DNA of 64,000 bases from Limnoperna fortunei (taxonomy: Eukaryota > Mollusca > Bivalvia > Mytilida > Modiolidae), in NCBI GenBank assembly GCA_944474755.1, contig OX104115.1, forward strand, positions 36,715,080 through 36,779,079. The letters are read 5' to 3'. A program made the position numbers and the translations under genes. Positions 34,299-46,429 of the stretch are shown here, one piece after another. Below the pieces are notes generated by a model. That model had not been told where the DNA came from, ran no database searches, and saw nothing but the letters and a program-made list of their open reading frames with translations. How positions within the stretch are numbered: position 1 is the stretch's first letter; the number at the start of each line of letters is the position of its first letter.

Positions 34299-37200
34299 CT
34301 TTAGACTTCCCCGATTTTGTTCAAATTTAGCACTGTGATAGACCCCTATGAGTTGTGGGTCTTAACCATTTTTCAAGTGTAGGTGCCCACCAGGGACCGA
34401 ACCACGCACCTCCAAATACCTCAAAAATTGATATTTTTCTAACAGGTCAAAAATATTTAACATTCCTAGCCTATAGCCATATATATTATCACTCCTTATG
34501 ATTAGTCAAAACATTTGGTACCATGGGGAGGTCCGAGTGGTCATGCCCCGCCTCCTCAAATATCTTGAAAACCATTGAGATCCTCACCCTATAACCGTAT
34601 ATATTCTTATTCCTTAAATAAGACGAATCATTAAGGACCATGGGGGGTTGTAGGGGTCTTGTCCTGCACCCATCAAATGACAGAACATGTCACAAATAAT
34701 TAATATTCCTACCCTATAAACATAAATATTATATGTCCTTATGATTAGATGAAACATTTGGTACCATATGGTGGTCCGAGGGGGTCATGCAACGCCCCCT
34801 CAAATGACAAATTTCTTAATATCTTGAAACACATTGTGATCCCCACCCTATAACCATTTCTATTATAACTCCTTATGATAAGACAAATAATTTGGTACCA
34901 TGGTATGGGAGGGTGGGATGGGTTCTTGCAAAGCCCCTAAACGACAAAATATTTGTGTTACAGTTATGTTTAATATGTGGGAGTTATCTTTGGGAAACTT
35001 CATTTGGGAGACTTAGTAACAGTTATATAATATAATTTGATTATTAAATTAATGATTTTTTTCTTCTTAACATATTATTACTTTCATGTTTTATGTGATA
35101 ATAATTTAAAAACAAATGGGTAATAATCATATTATACAAATACACATGAAAATGGTATGAAAATTTGATATATCTTATAGATTTTTAAGAATCCTACGAG
35201 ACATATATCTTTTTGATTTGTTTATGGGAAAATTACAATAATTTATTGTTTTGTATTTAAAGTTGTTTGTAATTATTGACAGACAAGCTTGCTGTCGTCT
35301 TGTTGCTGCTGGTTTATGCCGCTGTGCCTCCGGTTTCTCCTGCAGGTAAGACCTGGATACTATATTTATTTAAAGAAAACAAAATTCTTTGCGATTTTAT
35401 ATTACATAATTCCAGATTTTTTTAACTTACATGTTTAATGTGTCTAGCCTTTACATCTTTTGTCTAATGTACTGTACAGGGAAGAGAATAAAAAACGAAA
35501 CTAATAATTGATTAGGAAAACTCTTTTCAATTAGAAACTAGCAATGTATTAAATAATTAAATTTTACCAACAATACCAATAAAAACTAGTAAAAAATTGG
35601 TTACATTTTAAAGTAACTTCCTAATACTAAAAACTTCAAATTAAATTATGTAAAGCTTAATATATAAATATAGGTATAATTCAATAAAGGTTATTTTATG
35701 GAAATTAAGGACAATTTATATTAAAATATTTTTTTACAAATTTTACCAATTATGTGATATATATTTAAACATTCTAACAGGATGTGAGTCGTTAGACGTC
35801 TTTAAGGACAATTCAGTAACGAGAAAACAAATAACATAAAAGAGAATTATAAAATAACCACCCTCTCAAAGCTGAAACCACACATAGGATCTTAATTTAA
35901 TAAGGTGCAATACAATACAAATAAATTTAAGCTACCAGTACTTTTAGTACTTTGAATTTAATGTAATGGCGTGACACATTCATCAATAAAAAGTTGTCCA
36001 TTCCGCAGACTACATAATCAGAAATAAAACACACACACACCACAGAATTGACTATTTCATGCAATAGTGATATCGTTAGTTGAATTTATCAAAATTTAGC
36101 TATGTCACTTTGTGTTTATATTCCATATACGGTCACATGTGTTTGCCTTACCCGTTTATATGTTTATTACTAGTAGACCTGTATTCTTAGTATTATGATA
36201 AGGTTCAAAGTTAAAAAAAGAGACAAAAAGGAGCTACATTATTTTATATAGAAATATAGATTGTTGCATTGGCTAGAGCAGTGTTACTTTGTGTACTTAT
36301 GTTTATATTTCGATTGTTATCATAAAATTGTTAGCTGAGTAACTGATGAGTTGTTCTAATATTATAATTGCAAAATATGGACATAAAGTGCTAACCCGTG
36401 GTAAAAATTAGTTTATATTCTTGCCCTAAATGAATTATTTCTATTCTAAAAGGACAACAAAGTAGCATTTGAGTTGCGGGACTTGTCGGTCATTTAGGAC
36501 ACGAATTTGATTATGACGTCGTTAAAATATTTGAAAAAACTTACTATGACGTCGACATAAAGAGTGTTGATCTTTTATGAAGTTGATTAGGAATATATAC
36601 TCGTTTTACCCCTGATGTGGACTCAAAGCGGTTTAGGCACGTCAAATCAGAATATAAATTTAATAACTTTAATGTTTTAGGTCCTGATAACAGAGGAAAA
36701 TTATTTATTGTTGGTTTCGGAGAAAACAGCAATATAACTTATCCTGTGGAATTGTATGTTACCACCCCTAGCACAACAATTGTAAATGTTCTAGTGACCG
36801 CACCTAAATATACCGCGACAGCTATTAGCGAACAGTTCACAGTGACATCGGGAGTTGTCAAGCAATTGATTTTAGATGGCAATTTTAGAATGGTGGGTTC
36901 CGCAAGGGCTTACAACGGTAAGACATTTAGACTAAAACGTGATCAAGAAGCATTGTACCCGCATCAGGACTTGTACCAATTAATGCCTGTGAAAAATGCG
37001 GAAACTCGTTCATTTCATGACATTTATTTAATGATTGATCTTTTTTGTTTGGTTTATTAAGGGATTCTGCTCAATTGTTTGTTAGATTGTTATATTGACG
37101 ACTTTGGGTATGCTATCGTCAATAAACTACGAAGCGGTTTATGTTGAGCTTAAACCGATTCAAAGTCGTCTATTGTTAATAATCTCACCAACGATTAGAA

Positions 37201-40200
37201 ATAGTCCTTATATTTACTACGCAATCAAGCAATTAAATAACATTGGCAAGTAACAATATTTCGAGTTGCCACTTGTTGTTTAAGAATAATACATGTTTGT
37301 CATTGTGACGTCATCAATGAGTCGGGCGCTAAAATAACAAGTTAGATTATACAAGATGGATAACGTTGCTGATTTATTAAGTATTGAAAAGAAATTAAAA
37401 TATAGTGAAATACACTCAATTACGTTGTATATACTGTGTAGCCGCGTGCAATTAGGTTAGGCATAAGTGTGTACAACGTCTTGCAATTTATAATTATTCA
37501 ACATCTTCGTTTTTGTTAACAGTATTTAAAACACTTAAAATCTGCAAAGAAAGTAGTAGAATAATATTGCAATCTGTCAGTAAGACCCGGTTGTGGCTTT
37601 TTAGGAAAACAATTTTTTTTAATTATACCGTTTTATTGTGAAACTTTAAATAGTTTAAAAACAGTAGAAAATTGTTCCAAGAAAGATACAAAACAATTAA
37701 ATCAAATACTAGATATATATAATAAAAACGCAATACAAAGAACGTAGTTTTGTAATATTTAATGGTTGATTCTAGCTCTCCAGATTGTGGCCGATGACGA
37801 AGTTATTGCATATGGAGTAAATAAAGATGATTTGTCATGCGACGCATATCTAGCTTTGCCAGTAGATGTCTTAGGCTTAGAATACTACACAGTGTCATGG
37901 TTTCCGTCCTCTTGGTACTGCCAGCTTGTCGTCATCGGCGTTGAAGATGCCACTTCAGTAAGCGTTACACTATCATCTCACTTAGGAAATTACACAGTGG
38001 TTTATGAAGGGATAACTTACAGACAAGGACAAACGATACAAACAACGCTCCAAAAATATCAAATGCTCCAGCTTCAGACTGATGGTGACTTAAGTGGAAC
38101 TTACATCAAATCAACCAAACCGGTCGGAGTGCTCGGTGGTAACCAAAGAACCAATATTGGTATCGGGAAATCTTCCGATCATCTTGTTGAACAGTTAGCA
38201 CCTGTAACTACATGGGGTAAAAATTTCCTCACTGTACCAATTCCACTTAGAACGACTGGAGACTATTTTAGATTTGTAGCTAGTGAAGACAGTACTGATG
38301 TCGTTATCTCAGGTGATTATAGTTCTTCATTTACTATTGCTCTTAAAGGAACATTTATTGAAAGGACCATTCCATCTGGGGCGTACACCAAAATAGTTGC
38401 TAATAAACCAATAAGCGTTTTTCAGTTTTGTATGAGTCAACAAAATCCAACTGAAGAGTCTGACCCTTTAATGATGTATATTCCTCCGATAGAACAATAT
38501 GGCGCCGACTACACTTTCAGCACGCCTAAATATTCTGATGGTTCATACATTAATTACTTCATGTTTGTTGTTAAATCGTCAGAGAAAGATGGATTACGTT
38601 GGAATGGAGCTAAGTTCCCAGCAGGCACTGTTTACAATGTAGTTGCCGGTACTGATTACGTGGCAGGCTATATTTTAATTCCAGAAGGTTCTCATGTTAT
38701 AAGACACACGTCACCTATTTCCTTTTTTGGAGGTTATCTTTATGGAAAAGCTTGGAAAGAAACATACGGGTTTCCTACTGGTATGAGAATGGCTCCAATA
38801 AATACGGTATGTACATTTACATATACAATGGAAACATATTAGTTATGTGTCTTAAAAACAATTGTTCATGAAATGTTTATCAACATGGATCCCTATTAAG
38901 TGGTCACGAAATGATTAGTATGTGCACAATAACTGTGACCTGAATGAAAGGATTTTTGAGTTTGAGGCTATGCATCATCAATCAAGGATGTCTTGGAACT
39001 CCAGGCATCAGTATTAGAAAATATCTGTCAGTGTTACATAGGGGATAATTGTATTGTATGCCGGGTTGCCGATGTAAATCGTGGATTTTACTTTAGCAAA
39101 TTGAGTTTACCCTGTGATGCATACCGTACAGTTATGCACGTTTAAATACAATGAAAAAGTTATTGGATCTATAAATATAACATCACACAAATTAAAAACA
39201 TCGTGAAAATAGTAGTGCTCATGTGATCATTTTAAATTAAAAGATATATGACGAAACCGAAGTCTTTATTATCATACCTATAAACAAATCAAAACTAAAA
39301 ATGCTGTAAAAATAAAGTGGTGTTTTGCAGATATGTATAAAAACCACAACTGTAGAAGGAGACGGTTTAGACAATGATTGTGACGGAAAGATCGACGAAG
39401 AATTGTGTACTCCAGAAAACAAGGGCGCAGGTAATAAATATAAAGAAATGAGTTTTTTTGCTCTGTTTATTTCGGTTGTATTACCTAATTAAATATTAGA
39501 TTGTTCCTGGCAAAGCCTGTTTAAAAGCAATTCGTAAAGTTGGTATCTGCACTTTGTGTTCTTTTTGATTCCTTGACTTGTTTAAATAATTAGACACTTC
39601 GTTCCTATTAAATATAAGTACATTTTCGAAGGAAACGGCCACGAAATATTCCGATTTATACAAACGTAAATAAATTAAGTTATAATTGTATAATTAAATT
39701 TTCGGAAATTATATTTTTTAACAAATTGGGTTTAATTTTTTAATCCAAAAATTAGGAAAAAGATAAAAATAAAACCACAATGTCACTTGAATGAATTAAT
39801 TGACAGCTAAAATAATGACTTCACACCAAGTTCACGTTTGAATGTATCTTCGAATAATAATATAAATAATAATAAGAAATTGTGGGTTTAACCACGTTTT
39901 ATGGCATACAAAACCTTCCGCTTCCAATACTGTAGTATGAGAGTTAATTATATGTCTGGGTATCATATACCAATAGTCAATAATAAGGGTATCTAATAAT
40001 CATCGCAACACATTCAATGTGTACTGTTTAACAAATTGCAAAAACTATCTACGATCATAGTTTCAAACGAGATAGAGTATGTTTCAAAAAGGAAATGATA
40101 TCTGTAGTATAACTTCGTTTGTAAGTTTATTTCGTTAAGCTCTTGCATACCTGATCAGTGTAGAAATATAGACAACGTATACAAGTGAAGCTGGAATATT

Positions 40201-41679
40201 CTGCAAAATTGAGGAAAATTTTTACTGCTATCTTCGACACATTACAGAGCTGACAAAATGCTAAAAGTGGTGTTAAAACCTATTTAAACTGTATAACAAT
40301 CATGTACTTACTAATCATTTTTGCTTCAGACGACGACGGTGATGGAATATCTGACGAGGATTGTGCCACGCCTGCTCCAGGTAAGGAAGATTTTATGTAA
40401 ACATTCTTTGATAATATAATTTTGTTTCTATTTTCATTGATGGTTCAGCATTTGGTTTCGACCAAACTTAATATAATTCTGAAATAATTCAAGGCAATTC
40501 GTTCAATCGCACATTTTTATTGTCATAAGGAAACTATTTGAAAATGGCACTGGGGGATACATCGATTTATTGGTTTAGACACAATTTAATTTCCCAACGC
40601 GACAGCGCATCAAATGGAAATAGTACAGTGTCGAAAGACAAATAAATCGCTTTCAGAGGTGCTGTTTAGTGACTGTTTTACTATACTGAATACATTTTAT
40701 AAGATAATTTAAATAACATGCATGCAAACGTTAACATAAAATTTCATGCATTTTGGCTAAACCGTGCAAAAATAACGAATATCCAGTCAATTTCAAGCCT
40801 TTGTCTCCAAATATAGAAATCCAGAAAAGTACTATCAACGCCATTTCTATAAATTATAGTACGTTAAGCGTTTATCTCTAAATATGAACGATCGCAAGAC
40901 ATGTAATCAAAGAAATATTACCCATCAAATATTTCCATTTTAATGAAATAGAAATATTCTTGATATTGGTTTTCACAACTTGAAGTGATTGAGTTTAATA
41001 ATGGTATTTGTATTTGATTAGCTGATCTGAATACTTTTATGGCCAGTGTGAAGTAATTTAGTTATTTTAAGACGAATGATATGTTAAGATAAAGGAGATT
41101 TATTATAAACATTCATTAGTAATTCAAAATTCAAATTTGCATCAAAATCCTTACATACCAGCCACTGTGAGAAAGGCGTGTAGAAAGACGGTGAATATTT
41201 TTATGGTTGAATGAATGCGAATCTACCTAAATGTTTGTGGAAAAAACTAAACAATTGATTTTCTTGCATCGGTAATAGATTTAAGGAATTTTTATTAATT
41301 ATAGACTATATATCCTTCTGAATAGTTTCGTCAAACAATCAAACGAATCCGGTAGTGGCAGTTGTGTTAAGGAACGGGTAATGCAAACTAGCTTTTGTAG
41401 AAATCTCATTTTTACTAGTTTTCTGAATGTAGCTTTTGAGTGAATTGTTGAAAAGTAAAAACAAATATACATTTTTGTACAGTTGACGGACACTATACAT
41501 TATGGACGGCTTGGGGCACTTGTTCACGTACATGCGGTGGAGGAACGCAAGAGCGAACAAGATCGTGTACAAATCCAGCACCTCAGTATGGTGGGGCACT
41601 GTGTGTAGGAGCTGCTTCAGAATCTCAGAGTTGTAACACGCAGATCTGTCCCAGAAAGTGTAGGGTTTTGAAGAAATAG
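33774..41679 (+). CDS. Secreted IgGFc-binding-domain/TSP1 protein, seven exons
   Basis: Exons are 33774-33792, 35283-35345, 36681-36917, 37776-38806, 39331-39430, 40330-40380 and 41483-41679. All have GT/AG borders and matching phases (1,1,1,0,1,1), giving 565 aa ending in TAG. Exons 1-2 make a classic signal peptide with core KLAVVLLLLVYAAV. The very short exon 1 is the least certain part. Residues ~29-450 resemble the N-terminal IgGFc-binding domain (GKLFIVGFGEN, VADDEVIAYGVNKD, LALPVDVLGLEYY, KPVGVLGGNQRT, TGDYFRFVASEDSTDV). Exons 5-6 encode acidic segments, GDGLDNDCDGKIDEE and DDDGDGISDED, like calcium-binding Asp-rich motifs. Exon 7 is a thrombospondin type 1 repeat (WTAWGTCSRTCGGGTQERTR) with six cysteines. 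It probably acts outside the cell in adhesion, mucus or immune recognition; the exact ligand is unknown. The basic tail RKCRVLKK follows the last TSP1 Cys. LINE sequence starts ~25 bases after the stop. Confidence 0.87.
34246..34299 (+). repeat. (CA)n(TA)n microsatellite
   Basis: An uninterrupted AC dinucleotide run is followed directly by an AT run, in intron 1 of the IgGFc-binding gene. Confidence 0.95.
34430..34960 (+). repeat. ~140-bp tandem repeat in intron 1
   Basis: Four imperfect units share CCTATAACCATATATATT, CTCCTTATGATTAGAC, CATTTGGTACCATGGGG, GGTCCGAGGGGGTCATG and CCCCCTCAAATGACA. A related half unit precedes it at 34320-34430. Less AT-rich than the surrounding intron. Confidence 0.85.
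37086..37190. repeat. Fold-back (hairpin) repeat in intron 3
   Basis: Left arm GATTGTTATATTGACGACTT is inverted at AAGTCGTCTATTGTTAATAA (~37165-37185). Inner arms GCGGTTTATG and GCTTAAACCG are also inverted. It could be a tiny MITE or a stable RNA hairpin. Confidence 0.5.
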
Positions 41680-41702
41680 GAATCTGTCAACGTGTAGTCA
41701 AG

Positions 41703-42733
41703 ATCTGACAAATAAAGCATGTAAAGTGTTCTTTGCCATAATTCTTCAAATTTTAGTAAAGTCTCAGTACAAGTTGCTTGTTACATATTTGAATCTTTAG
41801 TTCGTCCTATATTAACACATCATTACGAGACTTATTCTATAGATATACATGTACATGTATTCTTAATGGTCTATAGAGCAAGATGTTGAAATAAAAATAA
41901 TACAGGCATTGATAAATTATCAGTTATAGATAAATCCTATTTAAATCATTGAAACACTTAATTTCTGATAAATGTGTTAAAAACAAACAAGCTCTCCAAA
42001 AACTTAGTGGTTAGAATGGATCTTGGTTTATTACCCAATGTGTCATTAATTCAAACATAATCATCAATATATTTCTCAAGAGTATATGACAACCAGCTTA
42101 ATGCACTCCTGAAGGAAGCATTAAATGTCACTAAAATAAAAGACTCCGAAGGATATTTCTCATGTTTCTCTTATGCTAAAACATTATTGAATATAAAACT
42201 TAAATTTGGATGAAATAGGCGATTTTAAAAACTTCAAAGATACAGTCAAATAAACTGAAACGAAATGTGAAAGAATCTGATGTAGACTAAATCAGTAAAT
42301 TTAGTTCAATCTAACATAAACCAACTAAAGGAGGAAAACAAAGATTAGTTATATAAATTTAGTAATAATAATTATGAAAGTTTTACTTCGCGCATCCAAA
42401 CAAACTAGAAAATTATTTGACAAATTTAGGACCAGCGACCATAATTCATTCATAGAAACATGAAGATACATAAATATCACGCATTGTGAGACTGTCCTGG
42501 ATGTAACCAAATAGAGGATGAATTGGATGTCCTTTTTATGTAGAATTAATATGATACACAATGAAATTTAACACACAATTACATTGAAAATTACTCTTAA
42601 TTTAAAGATAAGAGAAAAACAGAACAATTTGGTTTTACGAAATCTCTTTATTCCCGAAGATATTAAAGCAGTCATCTCTTTTATTAAACATTCATTAGAA
42701 CTGACGAGAAAAGACATGAATATAGTTTAATAT
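41703..42733 (+). pseudogene. LINE ORF2 C-terminal remnant, duplicon copy 2
   Basis: Same LINE segment as 26404-27410, beginning TGACAAATAAAGCATGTAAA (TNKACK). Stops and frameshifts are shared in part with copy 1, showing decay before the duplication. Its AATAAA at ~41709 lies just beyond the host stop codon and could supply a polyadenylation signal to that gene. Confidence 0.7.
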
Positions 42734-45210
42734 TGTATTTTGTGTGAATTTACGTTTAATTGTTTGTATATTTACATGATGTTATATAATAACACAAATG
42801 GGCCTTAGTCTTTCGATACAGAATGAAATTATTAAATACATTTTTCCTTGCAAGGATAAAAGAGTAAAGCAAGACACATTTAAACGGGGTCAACTAGTTT
42901 GTTCTAGTACATTCACCAAAGACGACTGTTGACGTGGGGTCAATGATTAGTTCTACTGAAATAATCAAAGGTTGTTTGTTTGGAGTCATTTAGTGTGTCG
43001 TACTAGAATGTCAAAGAACTGGTGGTTATGTACCATTAAAACAGATCACGGAATGATAACAAAGGGTTGATCAGTTAGATCTTTCGGCGTGGACCAAAGA
43101 CTTGGAGTCAAAACGCTTGCATTCAACACGATTAGCCGCAATCAACCATTGATTTCGTGTACAGTTTTTATAATTATATTACGTACTGCATCTGTAATGA
43201 GACAGTGACAGTGACAATTAACTGTGAAGTTTAAAAGAACGGCATTTCTATACGTTTGAGCATATAATGAAACATATTTATTATAAGAATGGCGTTGCAG
43301 TTTAGAAATAGATCCATATTTCATTACAGTAAAGAATGGTTTTCTCTATTTACAAATAAGTTCAAAGATCGTGACGACAACATATGGTTAATGTATGTTG
43401 TACGTCTCCATGTAGAAATAGCAATAAATATACACCAAAGACATGTATTCGTTATTTAAATGAACACACCCAACTGTCGACTGTACATTTACTCGAACAG
43501 CTATTGTTGGTCGTTGGTTTAACTCGTGTTGAGCAGATGGTTATTTTGCATTAATATGAAAGTAAGCTTCAAATATTGACATGCGAAATTATTAATCACG
43601 TTACTAAAATCATAAAATTTTGAAAAATTAGTATCTAGCACAACCTTCTTTCTTTCGGGATACTAGCATTCTCAATTGGTATTTACGGCACGATAAACAA
43701 AGTGTCCCGACGAGCTAATAGCTTTCTCATATTATTGTGAGCACTGCCTTGTTGAAATTTCAATGCAGAGCTAGAAGTTAGAAAAAGATATCAAAGCCGG
43801 GCAGGGGAGGGATAAGGGGCTTTTGGAAAAGGCTAACGGATGGTCATATGATAGCACTTTTAAATCACTATCTTCTCGGTTGTCAACGCTTCGAACCTTT
43901 TTCAGCCGAGCTTGTCGACACTACAACAGAGTTCGATATTTCGACATCTTTTTTCTTATTTAAACTTTTAACAAGAAAATAGTACATGCAAAAATAATGT
44001 TCAAAGAAGTTACGTTATATTTCTTATTTTGTACATGCAATAATAAAGTTCAAAGAAGTTACGTTATATTCTTACTTTGGTCCGATTCTGCTTATGAATA
44101 TTTTGCATACTGTTGATATAAGCGTGAAACATTTGAATTTAATGTATTTTGTTAATTATATACAGTTATAGCCTTGATTTACAGGCAAATATCAAACACG
44201 ACCGAGGAAAAATAACCCTTTCATTGATTTTAATGAAGTCTAAGAAATGTCTTTACTGTAATATTATACTGAACTAAACACAAACATGAACGTGTACATA
44301 CGTTGATGGGGACTGAGTAACCAAACCCTTTCGCATTTGGCGCACTTGTTCGCGTCGAACAAGAACTAGTTATATCATTTCCATTGGAAAATAACTGATA
44401 TTTAACAAACAATCGTTTAGTCACACTTCAGAACCTTTAAATAGATTGTAGAAATGCAATTATCAAGTCGTAACACAAAGTTAATTGTTAGTTGACTTCT
44501 GTCTTTTTGTAACCATCTCAAAACATTTCTCTTTAATATTCACAACTCTTGCTACTATTTTGCTATTTCACACCTTATAACTGTTATCAGACTGACCATG
44601 TTGGTAGTTAACCATCAACTGACCAGTGCTAAATACTTAGAATTCAAGTTCGGCTCTTACCTCTGGTAAGGTATTCTCTACTTTAACTTTAAATGACAAT
44701 GAATGTCAGTTTTCTGTTTCTGTCGAAGAATAAAAGCAGGTTCTCGGGCTTCCTCGCAGACCAAACCCAAACGCCATCATCCTGCTAAACGATTGCTACT
44801 AAATTGCATATGGTCAATTTGAACTGAAACTGCGTTCAACATCAACATTTAATTCCTAACGCCAATGTTTTTGGAGTAAAAAGTAAAACAAAAATGTGTT
44901 GACAAACAATGAAAACGAAAGTCTTAAAACAATGCTAAATAATGTTAGATATTAGATTATTGATTAGGGATATATACTTTATTTTGTCAATCTCACAATA
45001 TAAAGGTCTCCAAAAGTATTATTTAAATTTCACCCTATAATGTTGAGTTTTTAGCATGAGAATGTTGACTAGAAATGCTATTATTTTAGCCCTTATCGCT
45101 TTGCAGTTTTATCTATTGCCGAAAGATTTGCATTTATTTTATTAGTTTTCTTCCAATCAAAAAGTTTGCACAAAATTAATATGAATAGGGACAAAGGTAA
45201 AAATATGAAA
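42734..45210. other. Non-coding interior of duplicon copy 2
   Basis: No intact gene. Contains the ~290-base copy-specific insertion near 44110-44395 (between TTTTGCAT and GAAAATAACTGATATT), in which I recognise nothing. Confidence 0.5.
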
Positions 45211-45218
45211 CAGGTTGA

Positions 45219-45270
45219 TATATAATAGATCCGACATCATTCTTAGTAGTATCACTAGTATCGCTGAGTA
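45219..45270 (+). promoter_or_regulatory. TATA promoter of duplicated signal-peptide exon
   Basis: TATATAAT at 45219-45226, 45 bases before the ATG, is the same arrangement and spacing as 30198-30249. Confidence 0.6.
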
Positions 45271-45328
45271 ATGTTTCTTCTAAGACTTTTAGCCCTGTTT
45301 GTCCTCATCGGTTTTTTCAAGACTGCAG
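45271..45328 (+). CDS. Orphan signal-peptide exon of a second array gene
   Basis: 58-base open exon (MFLLRLLALFVLIGFFKTA) ending GCAG|GTAAGA, phase 1, homologous to 30250-30307 with 14 of 20 residues identical. It is strongly hydrophobic, a better signal peptide than copy 1. No IgGFc-binding or TSP1 exon is visible downstream up to 64000. A truncated LINE begins ~155 bases later. Either the remaining exons lie beyond the window, or this gene was decapitated by the rearrangement that placed the LINE here. Confidence 0.5.
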
Positions 45329-45484
45329 GTAAGATATATTTGCTCTTATTTTTAATGTATTAGGGCATAAATGATAGCTAATTAGTAATTGTGTATTCTT
45401 CTGGTGGTTATTGCCAGTGTGTCGATACCAATGATGATTGACTGCCGATGTTGACATGAAATTTTGTATTTTGTTTAAAATTAA

Positions 45485-46429
45485 TTCAATCATTTTCAAT
45501 TTCAGTAAACGCTTCGTCAGTTGAATATTTATTATATTCTAGTGGCACATAGATACAACCTATTAAAAAGTTTTCTCTGAGCTGTGTAAGCTCATGTGAT
45601 ATTTCTAGCCATAAAACACATTCCCAGTTTCTAAAATGTACTAGGTATTTTTCTAAATTCTTTTTACAAATCACAATTACACCACCTGATTTCTTGTAAA
45701 ATAGTTTCCTTTGTTAACTGTAATAAGAATATGTATTTGGTAATTTAATATCATCAAATTTATCCGTTTTTGTTTCATTAAAAACAAGAATATCATATGT
45801 ATTTTATAAGTAAGTCAAAATCGGGGCTCAAAAGCTTAGCATTGAGTCCACATACATTCAGATGAGTAATATTCAATTTATTTAGAAATTCATTGTTATT
45901 GTCTGATGCGTTGAACTATCGATGGTGTATTAATGGGGGTCATTGCGGGTTGTTGGTTCATATGGTCGGCCGTCCACTATCAGTTTATTATATACCATTG
46001 TAGCGCGTTTACCCATTCTCGGGAATTTGTTGAGTTTCGGTTACAGTTACTTTCCTTCTTTCAGCTATTTCATCCGGGTACTGTTGTGATATTGAGTATT
46101 GGGGCTTTTGTTTTAGTTTAAAAGCAGATTTTCGTATGCGTTCTAGGTCGTTGTAATTTGCGAATTTAGCAATTATGCTTCGTGGTTTGCCATCGTTTCT
46201 GTTTCGTAAGCGGTGAACATTATGTAATTCCACATCTGAATTTCGAGTTCCGTGTGAAAGAAGTGTTTTATCACAGCTTCAGTATTCTCATTTTCATAGT
46301 CTGTTTGTTCTATACCACTGAATATAAGGCTGAACTTCATGGTGTGTGTCTGAAGCTTACGAAAGTTCTCCTTTAAATCAAAATGTTAATTTTCAAGTTC
46401 GTAATTTATATTTTCCAGTTTTGTCATTC
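45485..46429 (-). pseudogene. LINE fragment: ORF1 C-terminal part and endonuclease N-terminus
   Basis: Minus strand, 5' to 3'. First comes an ORF1 coil and RNA-binding region: TKLENINYELEN, stop, DLKENFRKLQTHTMKFSLIF, TEAVIKHFFHTELEI, then NVHRLRNRNDGKPRSIIAKF and YSISQQYPDEIAERRKVTV, ending PENG-stop near 46010. Next comes the start of an APE endonuclease: ITHLNVCGLNAKLLSPDFDL, SGGVIVICKKNLEKYL, ECVLWLEISHELTQLREN and LIGCIYVPLEYNKYSTDEAF. It breaks at ~45485, so the 3' part including the reverse transcriptase is missing. The upstream half of ORF1 lies at 50240-50793, across an inserted element. Confidence 0.8.

Larger units (their letters stand above)
41703..45464 (+). repeat. Duplicon copy 2 (pairs with 26404-30444)
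   Basis: Begins ~25 bases after the stop codon of the IgGFc-binding gene and is collinear with copy 1 through to GCCGATGTTGACATGAAATTT. It lacks the SINE and the local tandem duplication of copy 1 and has ~290 bases (44110-44395) not found there. It ends ~20 bases before a LINE fragment. Confidence 0.9.

Noticed and set aside
41339..41599. 86-aa minus-strand ORF
   Set aside because: Antisense to the TSP1-encoding exon, which has all six cysteines and correct splice phase.
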